A DNA stretch of 64,000 nucleotides from Agromyces salentinus (GTDB lineage Bacteria > Actinomycetota > Actinomycetes > Actinomycetales > Microbacteriaceae). Below, one piece after another: positions 1-8,377 of this stretch (positions are counted from its first letter, which is position 1; every line of letters starts with the position of its first letter). The notes beneath the pieces were generated by a model. It worked only from the letters and a program-made list of their open reading frames with translations. It was not told the origin of the DNA and did not search any database. The stretch is taken from assembly GCF_009749395.1 (NCBI RefSeq), contig NZ_WBIR01000005.1, forward strand, positions 186,001-250,000, given 5' to 3'. Both the position numbers and the translations under genes were made by a program.

Positions 1-1
1 C

Positions 2-952
2 CCGAATGGCCGCAACTGGTTCCAGCTCTACGTCATGCGCGATCGCGAGATCTCCTACGGCCTCGTGCGTCGCGCCGCCGCGGCCGGCTTCGACACGCTG
101 TTCTTCACGGTCGACACCCCGGTCGCCGGCGCACGCCACCGCGACAAGCGCAACGGCTTCTCGATCCCGCCGCAGCTGACCCCCGGCACGGTGCTGAACG
201 CCCTGCCGCGCCCGGCCTGGTGGATCAACTTCCTCACCACGCCGAAGCTCGAGTTCGCGTCGCTGTCCTCGACGGGCGGCACCGTCGGCGAACTGCTCGA
301 CAACGCCATGGACCCGACGATCTCGTTCGACGACCTCGACATCATCCGCGGCATGTGGCCGGGCAAGATCGTCGTCAAGGGCGTGCAGACCGTCGAGGAC
401 GCCCGGCTCCTCGCCGACCGCGGCGTCGACGGCGTCGTGCTCTCCAACCACGGCGGGCGCCAACTCGACCGGGCGCCGATCCCCTTCCACCTGCTCCCCC
501 ACGTCGTGCGCGAGGTCGGCACCGACATGGAGGTGCACATCGACACCGGCATCATGAACGGCGCCGACATCGTGGCATCCGTCGCCCTCGGCGCCAGGCT
601 CACGATGATCGGACGCGCGTACCTCTACGGCCTCATGGCCGGCGGGCGTCGCGGCGTCGACAAGACCATTTCGATCCTCCGGACCGAGGTCGAGCGCACG
701 ATGAAGCTGCTCGAGGTCGCCACGCTCGACGAGCTCGGCCCGCAGCACGTCACGCAGCTCACGCGCCTCATGCCCATCGCGCGGCCGGTGGCGGATGCCG
801 CGGAGCAGGCGCTCGCGGCGAAGCCGAAGGCCGTGCGGTCCCCGCGTCCGTCTGCGACGAAGTCGGCGGCCGCGGCGGCCGGCACGTCGTCGCCGGCGGC
901 CAAGGCCGCACCGCGGAAGCCCGCCGCGAAGAAGGCCGCCGTCACCGGCTGA
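2..952 (+). CDS. lldD: FMN-dependent alpha-hydroxy-acid (L-lactate-type) dehydrogenase/oxidase, 5'-truncated
   Basis: The frame is open from base 2, so the gene starts upstream of the window; 316 C-terminal residues are present. The family oxidises L-2-hydroxy acids such as L-lactate to 2-oxo acids with FMN. The active-site block [10 protein letters not shown] (nt 443-472) carries the catalytic His and the substrate-binding Arg, and [12 protein letters not shown] followed by IGRAYLYG matches the FMN-phosphate end of the TIM barrel. The substrate could be lactate, glycolate or mandelate; lactate is the likeliest. The odd part is the last ~45 residues after the barrel: a Lys/Ala/Pro-rich, histone-H1-like tail ending [11 protein letters not shown] that ordinary family members lack. 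Confidence 0.9.
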   Translation, partial: PNGRNWFQLYVMRDREISYGLVRRAAAAGFDTLFFTVDTPVAGARHRDKRNGFSIPPQLTPGTVLNALPRPAWWINFLTTPKLEFASLSSTGGTVGELLDNAMDPTISFDDLDIIRGMWPGKIVVKGVQTVEDARLLADRGVDGVVLSNHGGRQLDRAPIPFHLLPHVVREVGTDMEVHIDTGIMNGADIVASVALGARLTMIGRAYLYGLMAGGRRGVDKTISILRTEVERTMKLLEVATLDELGPQHVTQLTRLMPIARPVADAAEQALAAKPKAVRSPRPSATKSAAAAAGTSSPAAKAAPRKPAAKKAAVTG

Positions 953-1022
953 GCCCGCTCGACGACCGTGCCCGGCGCCTCTCGAAGGCGGCCGGGCACG
1001 GTCGTCTGCCCGGAGCCGGCGA

Positions 1023-1370
1023 TCAGTCGCCGTCGATCAACTCGAGCAGCTTCTTCGCCGCGTCGCGGACGTCGTCGTGGTCGTACTGCCCGGCGCGACT
1101 CTCGAGCGAGATCACGCCGCAGCGGTGCACCTTGCGGAAGTCGCCGTACGGGAACGAGTACGCCTCCTTGGTCTCCTCGTTCGCGTCATCGTCGATGCCG
1201 AGGTGCCAGTGCCGGTACTCGGTCCAGCCGTGCTCCTCGATGAACGCGTTCTCCTCGTCGGCGCTCGGCGCGTGCTCGCTCCAGTCGTCGCGCTCGTCGC
1301 GCTCGACCTTGCCGTCGCGCACGAGCGAACGCGCGTTCCGCAGGGCGGTCTCGTTCAGCCTGATGGCCAT
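1023..1370 (-). CDS. conserved hypothetical protein, 115 aa, acidic
   Basis: I do not recognise a named family. The protein begins MAIRLNETALRNARSLV and is rich in Asp and Glu, with aromatic stretches (EEHGWTEYRHWHLGID) and a helical C-terminus, AAKKLLELIDGD. An ATG at 1370 is chosen over upstream in-frame codons because AAGGAGG lies about nine bases before it. The composition suggests a small soluble cytoplasmic protein. It lies 3' of the basic helical gene 1487-1924 on the same strand with a gap of about 115 bp, so co-transcription is possible. Function is unknown. Confidence 0.75.
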   Translation of the reverse strand: MAIRLNETALRNARSLVRDGKVERDERDDWSEHAPSADEENAFIEEHGWTEYRHWHLGIDDDANEETKEAYSFPYGDFRKVHRCGVISLESRAGQYDHDDVRDAAKKLLELIDGD

Positions 1371-1486
1371 GCGTGCTCCTCCTTCGTCGCGGATCTCTCG
1401 ATGTCGCCGGATGGCTGCCGTGCGCCGGCGCTGCCCGCTCGGATGCCGCGGCACGACGGGCGCCCCAGCCGATGGCGCCACGCGGG

Positions 1487-1924
1487 TCACTTGGGAGGGG
1501 CGGCGCCCAGCTTCCACTGCTTCGCGGCGGAGTCCGCCCACTTCTGGACCCGCTTGGCGGCGTCGCGGCGGTGCTTGGTCGCGAGGACGAGCGCGGTCTG
1601 GTGGCGCTTCGCCGTGGCATCCGCCCGCTTGCGATCGTCGGCATCACCGGATGCCGCGGCCCTCGTCGTCGCGCCGACCAGCCGCCGCGTCGAGCGGTGC
1701 GCCAGGCGCCGCGCCTCGTGCGGGCGGCTCTTGCGCAGCTCGCGCGCGAGACGCAGGTCGGCCTGTGCATCGGCGGTCAGCGCCGCGAACCGCTCGCGGC
1801 CCTTGCGGGTGAGGCCCTCCCCGACCTTGCGCGCCTGCTTCGCAGCGCGCTTCGCCTCGCGCACGGCGCGCCTCGCCTCCGCGCGGGCCTCCTTGCGCAG
1901 CTTCTCGGACTTCGTCCGCGACAT
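1487..1924 (-). CDS. small highly basic helical protein, 145 aa, unknown function
   Basis: The protein starts MSRTKSEKLRKEARAEARR and consists almost entirely of Ala, Arg, Lys, Glu and Asp with hardly any aromatic residue, so it should form long charged helices or coiled coil. The excess of Arg and Lys suggests nucleic-acid or envelope association; that is inference. The ATG at 1924 is preferred because GGAAGGGG lies just upstream; longer in-frame versions would run through a tandem repeat. Its 5' leader holds three exact copies of a 14-bp unit. The protein could be a nucleoid- or ribosome-associated factor, but no defined domain is visible. Confidence 0.65.
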   Translation of the reverse strand: MSRTKSEKLRKEARAEARRAVREAKRAAKQARKVGEGLTRKGRERFAALTADAQADLRLARELRKSRPHEARRLAHRSTRRLVGATTRAAASGDADDRKRADATAKRHQTALVLATKHRRDAAKRVQKWADSAAKQWKLGAAPPK

Positions 1925-1934
1925 CCGGTACCCC

Positions 1935-1976
1935 TTCCGTCTGTCCAGTTCCGTCTGTCCAGTTCCGTCTGTCCAG
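1935..1976. repeat. three perfect tandem copies of a 14-bp unit
   Basis: The unit TTCCGTCTGTCCAG occurs at 1935-1948, 1949-1962 and 1963-1976 without mismatch or spacer. It sits 11 bp upstream of the ATG of the basic helical protein gene (minus strand), in its promoter or leader. Exact copies suggest recent slippage or a repeated binding site. Confidence 0.95.
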
Positions 1977-2090
1977 CCAGTCTGGCATCGGGTCGTGCCG
2001 GCACAACAGGGGGTTGCGGCGCGACCGCGCATCCCCCTCGCGTCCGCCCTCACGCTCGCGCTCGCCCTCGCGCGCGCCCATCTCGATACG

Positions 2091-2147
2091 CGAACGGTCG
2101 CAGATGGTCACCATCCCACCGGAATGAGGACCATCTGCGACGTTTCG
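2091..2147. terminator. long inverted repeat downstream of the beta-glucosidase gene
   Basis: Arms GTCGCAGATGGT (2097-2108) and ACCATCTGCGAC (2130-2141) are perfectly complementary over 12 bp with a 21-bp loop, and CGAA/TTCG just outside (2091-2094, 2044-type partner at 2144-2147) extend the pairing after a 2-bp mismatch. It lies in the 328-bp gap between the end of the GH3 gene and the start of the next gene on the same strand, so a transcription terminator is the simplest reading. No U-run follows. The word TCTCGATACG next to it (2081-2090) also occurs in dispersed elements at 24.4 and 49.3 kb. Confidence 0.5.
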
Positions 2148-2252
2148 AGGGGTTGGCGGGACGAGCGCGCGGCGGGGCTCGCGCGACGACCACGCACGAC
2201 GACGCCCCGCCCCTCCGAAGAGGGACGAGGCGCCGTGTCATGCTGCTGCGGG

Positions 2253-4526
2253 CTACGCGCCCTGCCCGTTCGAGGCGGCGATGAGTTGCTCGACCTGCTC
2301 CATCGTGACCGGCATGCCCGGGAACGACGCCAGGCGGCCGACCGGGAACGAGGCCATCATCTTGAACATCGCCGGGTCGCCCATGATCGCGCCCGCCGCC
2401 CCTCCGCCGTCGCCGCCCGTGAAGGCCGCGAGCACGATGGGACCGGCGACCGGGTGGGCGATGAGCTCGCCGATCGACGAGTTCATCGAGAGCGGCGCGC
2501 TGACCGCGTCACCCTCGACCTCCACGGTCGCGGCCGAGCGGATGTCGCGGCTCGACGCCCCGACCTCCACCGTGTACGAGCCGCCCTCGACGACCCACCG
2601 GTCGACCCGGGTGTCCCAGTACGCGAGGTCCTCGCGGCGCACGTGCACCGCGACCTCGCGCGACTCGCCCGCGGCGAGCGCGACCTTCGCGAAGCCCTTG
2701 AGCTCGCGCGGGGCGCGCACGACGGCCGAGCCGGCGAGCGAGGTGTAGACCTGCACGACCTCGGCGCCGTCGCGGTCGCCCGTGTTCGTCACGGTGACGC
2801 GCACCGTGAGGCCGGAGTCGTCGGCCGTGGCCGCGGCATCCGAGTACGCGAAGCTCGTGTACGACAGGCCGTGGCCGAACGGGTAGGTGACCTCGAGGTC
2901 GCGGGCGTCGTACCAGCGGTAGCCCACGAAGAGCCCCTCGCCGTAGCGCACGTGCCCGTGCTCCCCCGGGAAGTCGAGGAAGGCGGGGCTGTCGGCCAGG
3001 CGCACCGGCACGGTCTCCGTGAGGCGTGCCGAGGGGTTCACGACGCCGTAGAGCACGTCGGCCACCGCACCGCCGCCGGCCTGGCCGAGCAGCCAGCCCT
3101 CGAGGATCGCCGGTACCCGGTCGGCGAAGCCCGAAAGCCGCACCACGCCGCCGTTGGAGAGCACGACGACCACGCTCGCGTTGGCGGCGAGGACGGCGTC
3201 GAGCAGCTCGGTCTGCCCGGCGGGGAGCTCGAGGTCGTCGCGGTCGAAGCCCTCGGACTCCTGCTCGGCCGGGACGCCCAGGAAGAGCAGCACGGTCGAG
3301 GCGGCGGATGCCACGGCGACGGCCTCGGCCGTCAGCTCCTCCGACACCGAGGCATCGGAGGCGTACCCCGGGGCGAACGGCACGTCCGCGCCCGCGAGCG
3401 CGCGGATCTCGTCGAGCGCGTTGTCGAGACGCGTCGGGTTGATCTGCGACGAGCCGGCGCCCTGGTAGCGCGGCGTGCGGGCCAACTCGCCGATGACGGC
3501 GACGGAGGCGTCCGGCGCGAGCGGCAATACGCCGCCCTCGTTCTTCAGCAGCACGATCGACGCGGCGGCGACCTCACGGGCGAGGGCGTGATGGGCGTCG
3601 GCGTCGTACGCGGCATCCGCCTTCGCGTTGGCGACGACCTTCTGCACGAGCTCGACGTTGCGGCGGGCGCCGAGGTCGAGCACCGACTCCTCCAGCGAGC
3701 CGTCCTGCACGGCGGCGACGAGTTGGGCCTCGGTCCTGCCGCCGCTCGCCGGCATCTCGAGGTCGAGGCCAGCGACGAGGGCGTCGACGCGGGTGTTGAC
3801 GGCTCCCCAGTCGGAGACGACGAGGCCCTCGAAGCCCCATTCGTCGCGCAGCACCGTCGCGAGCAGCCACGGGTCCTCCGACGTGTAGACGCCGTTGAGC
3901 CGGTTGTACGAGCACATGACGGTCCAGGGCTGCTCGTCCTCGACGACGCGCTGGAAGCCGCGCAGGTAGATCTCGCGGAGCGGCCGCTCGTCGATGTCGG
4001 CCGAGACGCGCATGCGGTCGGCCTCCTGGTTGTTGGCGGCGAAGTGCTTCAGCGAGGCGCCGACGCCCTGCGACTGCAGGCCGCGCACGAGCGCGGAGCC
4101 CAGCACGCCCGACACGATCGGGTCCTCCGAGAGGTATTCGAAGTTGCGGCCGCAGAGCGGCGAGCGCTTGATGTTGATGCCGGGGCCGAGCAGCACGCCG
4201 ACGCCCTCGGCCTGCGCCTCCTCGCCGAGGGCGGTGCCCACCCGCTCGAGCAACTCGGGGTCGAACGACGAGCCGAGGGCCACGGCCGGCGGGAAGCAGG
4301 TCGCGGGCACGCTGTCGCCGATGCCGAGGTGATCGCTCTCGGCGCGCTGCAGGCGCACGCCGTGCGGTCCATCGGTCAGCAGGATCGACGGGATGCCGGC
4401 CCGGTCGATCGACTTCGTGGTCCAGAAGTCGGCGCCGCTCGTGAGCGAGGCCTTCTCCTCGAGGGTGAGGCCCGCGACGACCTCTTCGGCGGATGCCTCG
4501 GTGGCGGTGTTCACGGTGTCGGTCAT
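2253..4526 (-). CDS. GH3 family beta-glucosidase with fibronectin-III-like domain
   Basis: 757 residues that hydrolyse terminal beta-linked glucose or related sugars from oligosaccharides. The N-terminal TIM barrel carries LTDGPHGVR, KHFAANNQE and VVSDWGAV, whose Asp is the expected nucleophile. A C-terminal alpha/beta domain and then a fibronectin-III-like domain (VTNTGDRDGAEVVQVY) follow. After it come about 75 extra Gly/Ala-rich residues not seen in minimal family members. No signal peptide is present, so it should act in the cytoplasm on imported sugars. AAGGAG before the ATG supports the start. It follows the MFS carrier gene on the same strand by 156 bp, and a TetR gene diverges from the pair: import, hydrolysis, control. 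Confidence 0.92.
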   Translation of the reverse strand: MTDTVNTATEASAEEVVAGLTLEEKASLTSGADFWTTKSIDRAGIPSILLTDGPHGVRLQRAESDHLGIGDSVPATCFPPAVALGSSFDPELLERVGTALGEEAQAEGVGVLLGPGINIKRSPLCGRNFEYLSEDPIVSGVLGSALVRGLQSQGVGASLKHFAANNQEADRMRVSADIDERPLREIYLRGFQRVVEDEQPWTVMCSYNRLNGVYTSEDPWLLATVLRDEWGFEGLVVSDWGAVNTRVDALVAGLDLEMPASGGRTEAQLVAAVQDGSLEESVLDLGARRNVELVQKVVANAKADAAYDADAHHALAREVAAASIVLLKNEGGVLPLAPDASVAVIGELARTPRYQGAGSSQINPTRLDNALDEIRALAGADVPFAPGYASDASVSEELTAEAVAVASAASTVLLFLGVPAEQESEGFDRDDLELPAGQTELLDAVLAANASVVVVLSNGGVVRLSGFADRVPAILEGWLLGQAGGGAVADVLYGVVNPSARLTETVPVRLADSPAFLDFPGEHGHVRYGEGLFVGYRWYDARDLEVTYPFGHGLSYTSFAYSDAAATADDSGLTVRVTVTNTGDRDGAEVVQVYTSLAGSAVVRAPRELKGFAKVALAAGESREVAVHVRREDLAYWDTRVDRWVVEGGSYTVEVGASSRDIRSAATVEVEGDAVSAPLSMNSSIGELIAHPVAGPIVLAAFTGGDGGGAAGAIMGDPAMFKMMASFPVGRLASFPGMPVTMEQVEQLIAASNGQGA

Positions 4527-4682
4527 GGTGCTCCTTCACATGCCGGCGATGGGCGCCGGCCTCTCTGGGTCGAGGTTACGAGGCGGGTCGCGCGGTGGGC
4601 GCGCCCGTGGTCGGTGCGGCTCGCCGGAACAGGGGGCCGAGCATTCGACGATGCGTGGCGGGCGTGCCCGCGGCATCCGCCA

Positions 4683-5999
4683 TCACTTCACCGCCTTGAT
4701 CGGCCAGACGGCGAACGCACCGAGGACCGAGAGCACGATGGCGACGGGGAAGAGCCCCTCGAAGCCGAACGCGAGCACGATCGCGCCGGCGACGCCGGGG
4801 GCGAGGGTCTGCGGCAGGGTCGCCGCGATGTTGACCACGCCGAGGTCCTTCGCGAAGGACTTCGCCGAGGGCAGCACCTCGCTCATGAGGGCCGTGTCGA
4901 CGGCCTGGAACATGCCGAAGCCGAGACCGGAGATGAAGGTCATGATCATCCAAGCGGTGAGGTCGGGCCAGACCCACGGCAGCAGGAAGGCGAGGCCGGT
5001 CACGGCCGACGACACGAAGACGAAGATCTTCCGGCGACCGATCTTGTCCGAGAGCGGGCCGGAGACGATGGTCGCGATCAGGATGCCCGCGAGGCTGATG
5101 AGCCCGAGCACGGGGATGACGTCCTGCGGCCGCTCGACGCCGAAGTAGTCGGTGAGGAGGTAGAGCTGGAAGCCGGTGACGGCGAAGTACCCCGTGTAGA
5201 GCAGCAGGCGGCCGGTGAACGCCCAGAAGAAGTCGGGGTGCTTGATCGGGCTGACCCAGAAGGTGCGCAGGAAGTCCGCGAACCTGAACGGCTCGACCTC
5301 GAGGTCCTTCGACGAGTGGTCGGGGTTGAAGACGATGAACAGGGTGAGCATGACGAGCGAGAACGCCGCGAACGTGAGGTATCCGGCCGTGATGCTGCCG
5401 TAGAAGAGCGAGCCGATGACCTGGCCGCCGAGCGCGCCGACCATGAGGCCGATGCCCGAGAGCGTGGCGAACGTGCCGCGCCGCTTGACGGGCACGCGGT
5501 CGGGCATGACGGCGCTGAGCGGGCCCTGCGCGAAGTTGTAGGTGATCTGCACGAGCGTCCAGGCGATGACGATGCCGACGAGGCTGTTCGCGAAGGCGAG
5601 GCCGACGAGGGCGAGGCCGCCGGCGAGCGAGCCCAGGAAGATCCACGGCGCGCGACGACCGAACCGCGAGCGCGTGCGGTCCGAGACCTGGCCTGCGATG
5701 GGCTGGGCGATCATCGAGAAGAACGCGCCGATCGTCATGACGATCGCGAGGTTGCCGATCTTGTCGGCCTCGCCGAACTGGGCGGCGACCTGCGCGGGGA
5801 GGAGGATCCCGGGCACCGCGCCCCAGATGAGGAAGATGGCGAGGTTGGCCGGGATGATCCAGCCGAGGAGGCGTCGGACGCCGGTGATGGGAGCGGGCGG
5901 GTCGTCGTGGCCCGCGGCTTCCTCGATGAAGGCGATGGGCTGCTCGGGTTCTTCTGGGCGGTGCTCTGCTGCGGGGCTGGGGGTCGACGCCGTCGTCAT
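4683..5999 (-). CDS. MFS transporter, probably for glycosides or oligosaccharides
   Basis: 438 residues with about twelve hydrophobic segments. The family-typical loop motif appears as GQVSDRTRSRFGRRAPW after helix 2 and is echoed as GPLSDKIGRRKIFV in the second half. The N-terminal ~45 residues are Pro/Glu-rich and cytoplasmic. Since the GH3 beta-glucosidase follows downstream and a TetR regulator diverges upstream, the cargo is probably a plant-type beta-glucoside; the sequence alone does not prove this. The ribosome site directly before the ATG is weak (GAGGAGG lies about 22 bases away), so the start is less certain than the frame. Confidence 0.88.
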   Translation of the reverse strand: MTTASTPSPAAEHRPEEPEQPIAFIEEAAGHDDPPAPITGVRRLLGWIIPANLAIFLIWGAVPGILLPAQVAAQFGEADKIGNLAIVMTIGAFFSMIAQPIAGQVSDRTRSRFGRRAPWIFLGSLAGGLALVGLAFANSLVGIVIAWTLVQITYNFAQGPLSAVMPDRVPVKRRGTFATLSGIGLMVGALGGQVIGSLFYGSITAGYLTFAAFSLVMLTLFIVFNPDHSSKDLEVEPFRFADFLRTFWVSPIKHPDFFWAFTGRLLLYTGYFAVTGFQLYLLTDYFGVERPQDVIPVLGLISLAGILIATIVSGPLSDKIGRRKIFVFVSSAVTGLAFLLPWVWPDLTAWMIMTFISGLGFGMFQAVDTALMSEVLPSAKSFAKDLGVVNIAATLPQTLAPGVAGAIVLAFGFEGLFPVAIVLSVLGAFAVWPIKAVK

Positions 6000-6044
6000 G
6001 TGGTCTCGGGTTCTCTCGGAGCCTCCTCATCGAGGCTGGTCAGG

Positions 6045-6071
6045 AAACCATACGTCGCTCGGTTTTGGTTT
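6045..6071. promoter_or_regulatory. candidate TetR operator between the MFS and tetR genes
   Basis: AAACCA (6045-6050) and TGGTTT (6066-6071) form an inverted repeat with a 15-bp spacer in an AT-rich island between the divergent MFS and TetR genes. The right arm overlaps the expected -35 region of the tetR promoter. Local TetR proteins usually bind such sites and repress both directions; that is inference. Confidence 0.5.
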
Positions 6072-6086
6072 GCAAGGGCGAGTCCG

Positions 6087-6092
6087 TAGCAT
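6087..6092 (+). promoter_or_regulatory. -10 hexamer TAGCAT, leaderless start of tetR
   Basis: TAGCAT ends six bases before the ATG at 6099, which places transcription start on the A of the start codon. No Shine-Dalgarno sequence is present. Confidence 0.7.
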
Positions 6093-6098
6093 TCCCCT

Positions 6099-6683
6099 AT
6101 GGCACCACGGGGTTCGTACGCAAAGGGCATCGCCAAGCGCGAGGAGATCCTCACCACCGCGCTCCACGTCATCGCCCGCAACGGGTACCGGCGCACGAGC
6201 GTGAAGGAGCTCGCCGATGCCGTGGGCCTCAGCCAGGCCGGGCTGCTGCACTACTTCTCCTCGAAGGAGGAGCTCTTCCAGGAGGTCCTCCGCAAGCGCG
6301 ACGAGGTGGACATGGCGGCGTACGGGCTCGAGGTCGAGCGCCCGATCGAGTCGTTCGTCGAGGTGATCCGGCACAACAGCGAGGTGCCGGGACTCGTGCA
6401 GCTCTACGCCCAGCTCTCCACCGAGGCCGCCGACGCGACGCATCCGGCGCATGCGTTCTTCGTCGAGCGATACGTGCAGTTCCGCGGCACCTTCGGAGGC
6501 ATGCTCCGAGACGAGCAGCAGGCCGGCCGCCTGGACCCCGACCTCGACCTGGACCGCATCGCGAACCTCTTCATGGCCGCCGCCGATGGCCTCCAGACCC
6601 AGTGGATGCTCGACCCCTCGATCGACATGGCCGAGCACATCGAGTACCTGTGGCAGCTCGTCAGCCGCAACGCCGCGGGTTGA
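6099..6683 (+). CDS. TetR family transcriptional regulator
   Basis: 194 residues. The N-terminal helix-turn-helix (TSVKELADAVGLSQAGLLHYFSS spans about residues 31-53) is typical of TetR/AcrR; the C-terminal helical domain would bind a small ligand. The start codon is six bases after a -10 hexamer, indicating a leaderless mRNA. It is divergent from the MFS/beta-glucosidase pair and faces an AAACCA-N15-TGGTTT palindrome, so it probably represses those genes and itself, released by a glycoside. The carboxylesterase gene follows 91 bp downstream and may share the transcript. Confidence 0.88.
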   Translation: MAPRGSYAKGIAKREEILTTALHVIARNGYRRTSVKELADAVGLSQAGLLHYFSSKEELFQEVLRKRDEVDMAAYGLEVERPIESFVEVIRHNSEVPGLVQLYAQLSTEAADATHPAHAFFVERYVQFRGTFGGMLRDEQQAGRLDPDLDLDRIANLFMAAADGLQTQWMLDPSIDMAEHIEYLWQLVSRNAAG

Positions 6684-6774
6684 ATTCGCGACCGGTGGCG
6701 CGCATACTCAACACCGAGCGTCACTAGGCTTTCACCGCCGCGGTGCGCGCCCCCTGCTCACCGAAGAGGAGACC

Positions 6775-8322
6775 ATGTCGATCCACCCCGCTTCCATCGA
6801 TGCCCGCGTCGAGGTCGACACGATCGCCGGCCGTGTCCGCGGCGCCTGGCGCGGCGAACCCGGTACGCCCGGGGCATCCGCAGCCTTCCTCGGCATCCCG
6901 TTCGCCGAGGCGCCCGTCGGCGACCTCCGCTTCGCCGCGCCCGTCCCGAAGGCGCCCTGGGAGGGCGTGCGCGACGCGCTCGAGTTCGGCGCGACCGCGC
7001 AGCGCGGCGACCCCGGCGTGACCCTCATCCCCGAGCCGAGCGTGCCCGGCGACTCGACGCTGAACGTCAACGTGTTCACGCCCCGGCCGGAAGGCACGGC
7101 TGCGAGCGTGCCGCCGGGTGACGGGAGCACGGGGAGCACGGCCGCCGGCCTGCCCGTGCTGGTCTGGATCCACGGCGGCGGCTACTTCGCCGGCTCGCCC
7201 GCGAGCCTCTGGTACGACGGTGCCCGCTTCAACCGCGACGGCGTCGTCACCGTCAGCATCTCGTACCGCCTCGGGTTCGACGGCTTCGGATGGATCGCGG
7301 ATGCCCCGTCGAACCGCGGCGTGCGCGACTGGCTGCTCGCGCTCGAGTGGGTGCAGCAGAACATCGCCGCGTTCGGCGGCGACCCCTCGCGCGTGACGAT
7401 CGCCGGGCAGTCGGCCGGCGGCGGCGCCGTGCTCACCCTGCTCGGCATGGAGGCGGCCCAGCACCTCTTCCACGGCGTCTACGCGATCTCGGGCGCCCTC
7501 GCCGATGTGAGCCCCGACCGCAGCGAGGCGTTCGGGCGAGGACTCGCAGCCGCGGCCGGCGTCGAGCCGACCCGCGGCGGCTTCTCGACCCTGCCCGAGG
7601 AGCGCATCCTCGAACTGCAGAAGAAGGCCACCGAACTCGGCCCCGACTCGCTCGCGTCGATGCTCACCGAAGGGCTGCCGCTCGGGCCGGCGATCGACGG
7701 CGACCTGCTCCCCCGGTCGACCCGCGAGTCGATCAGGGCCGGCGTCGGCGCCGACAAGCCGCTCGTCCTCGGCGCCACCGACGACGAGTTCACGATGGCC
7801 TTCGCCGAGGCGGAGCGGAAGCTGCGATGGATCCCCAAGTCGGTGGTGCTGCGAAAGCTCGGCCTCTCGAAGTCGGCGATGAAGCCCTACCTCGCGGCGA
7901 ACGCGGACATCGCCCGCAAGGGCACCGCACGCATCGCCGGGCGGTACCTCACCGACATGATGTTCCGCACCTCCGTCGTCGGGCTGGTCGGCCTCCGCGG
8001 GGACGCACCGGAGCACGCGCCGACTTGGGTGTACCGGTTCTCCTGGCCCTCGGGCCGGTTCGGGTTCGCCGAGCACTGCCTCGACGTGCCCTTCTTCTTC
8101 GACTGCCTCGATTCGATCGCGATCGAGCCGCTCGCCGGGCCCAACCCGTCGCAGACCCTCGCCGACGAGGTCCACGGCGGCGCCGTCGCCTTCATCGAGC
8201 GCGGCGACCCCGGATGGCCTCGGTACACGGATGCCGCACGCGCGACGCGCGTCTACGACGACCCGTCGTCGGTGGTCTCCGACGGCTACGCCTCGGTCGC
8301 CTCGCTGCTGGCCCCGGCCTGA
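6775..8322 (+). CDS. type B carboxylesterase/lipase family protein
   Basis: 515 residues of alpha/beta-hydrolase fold. HGGGYFAGSP forms the oxyanion loop, GQSAGGGA carries the nucleophilic Ser, GATDDEF the acidic residue and AEHCLDVPFFF the catalytic His, all in the order expected of bacterial para-nitrobenzyl esterases. It should hydrolyse carboxylic esters; no signal peptide is visible, so it is cytoplasmic. The ATG at 6775 is chosen because GAAGAGGAGA lies just upstream and the conserved N-terminus (IAGRVRG) begins soon after; the open frame extends further upstream without support. It follows the TetR gene and may deacylate imported plant glycosides. Confidence 0.9.
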   Translation: MSIHPASIDARVEVDTIAGRVRGAWRGEPGTPGASAAFLGIPFAEAPVGDLRFAAPVPKAPWEGVRDALEFGATAQRGDPGVTLIPEPSVPGDSTLNVNVFTPRPEGTAASVPPGDGSTGSTAAGLPVLVWIHGGGYFAGSPASLWYDGARFNRDGVVTVSISYRLGFDGFGWIADAPSNRGVRDWLLALEWVQQNIAAFGGDPSRVTIAGQSAGGGAVLTLLGMEAAQHLFHGVYAISGALADVSPDRSEAFGRGLAAAAGVEPTRGGFSTLPEERILELQKKATELGPDSLASMLTEGLPLGPAIDGDLLPRSTRESIRAGVGADKPLVLGATDDEFTMAFAEAERKLRWIPKSVVLRKLGLSKSAMKPYLAANADIARKGTARIAGRYLTDMMFRTSVVGLVGLRGDAPEHAPTWVYRFSWPSGRFGFAEHCLDVPFFFDCLDSIAIEPLAGPNPSQTLADEVHGGAVAFIERGDPGWPRYTDAARATRVYDDPSSVVSDGYASVASLLAPA

Positions 8323-8377
8323 CAACCCCCCGAACGGGGTACGTGACCCGCGGGGCATCCGGCAGCATGCTTGCGAC

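Noticed and set aside
795-6089. Plus-strand open frame of 1764 codons across genes of the opposite strand
   Set aside because: It is the shadow of well-supported genes (GH3, MFS). Its translation is Arg/Ala/Gly-rich repetition without domains, as expected in very GC-rich DNA. The same holds for other long antisense frames, for example 13316-15380 and 24448-28101.
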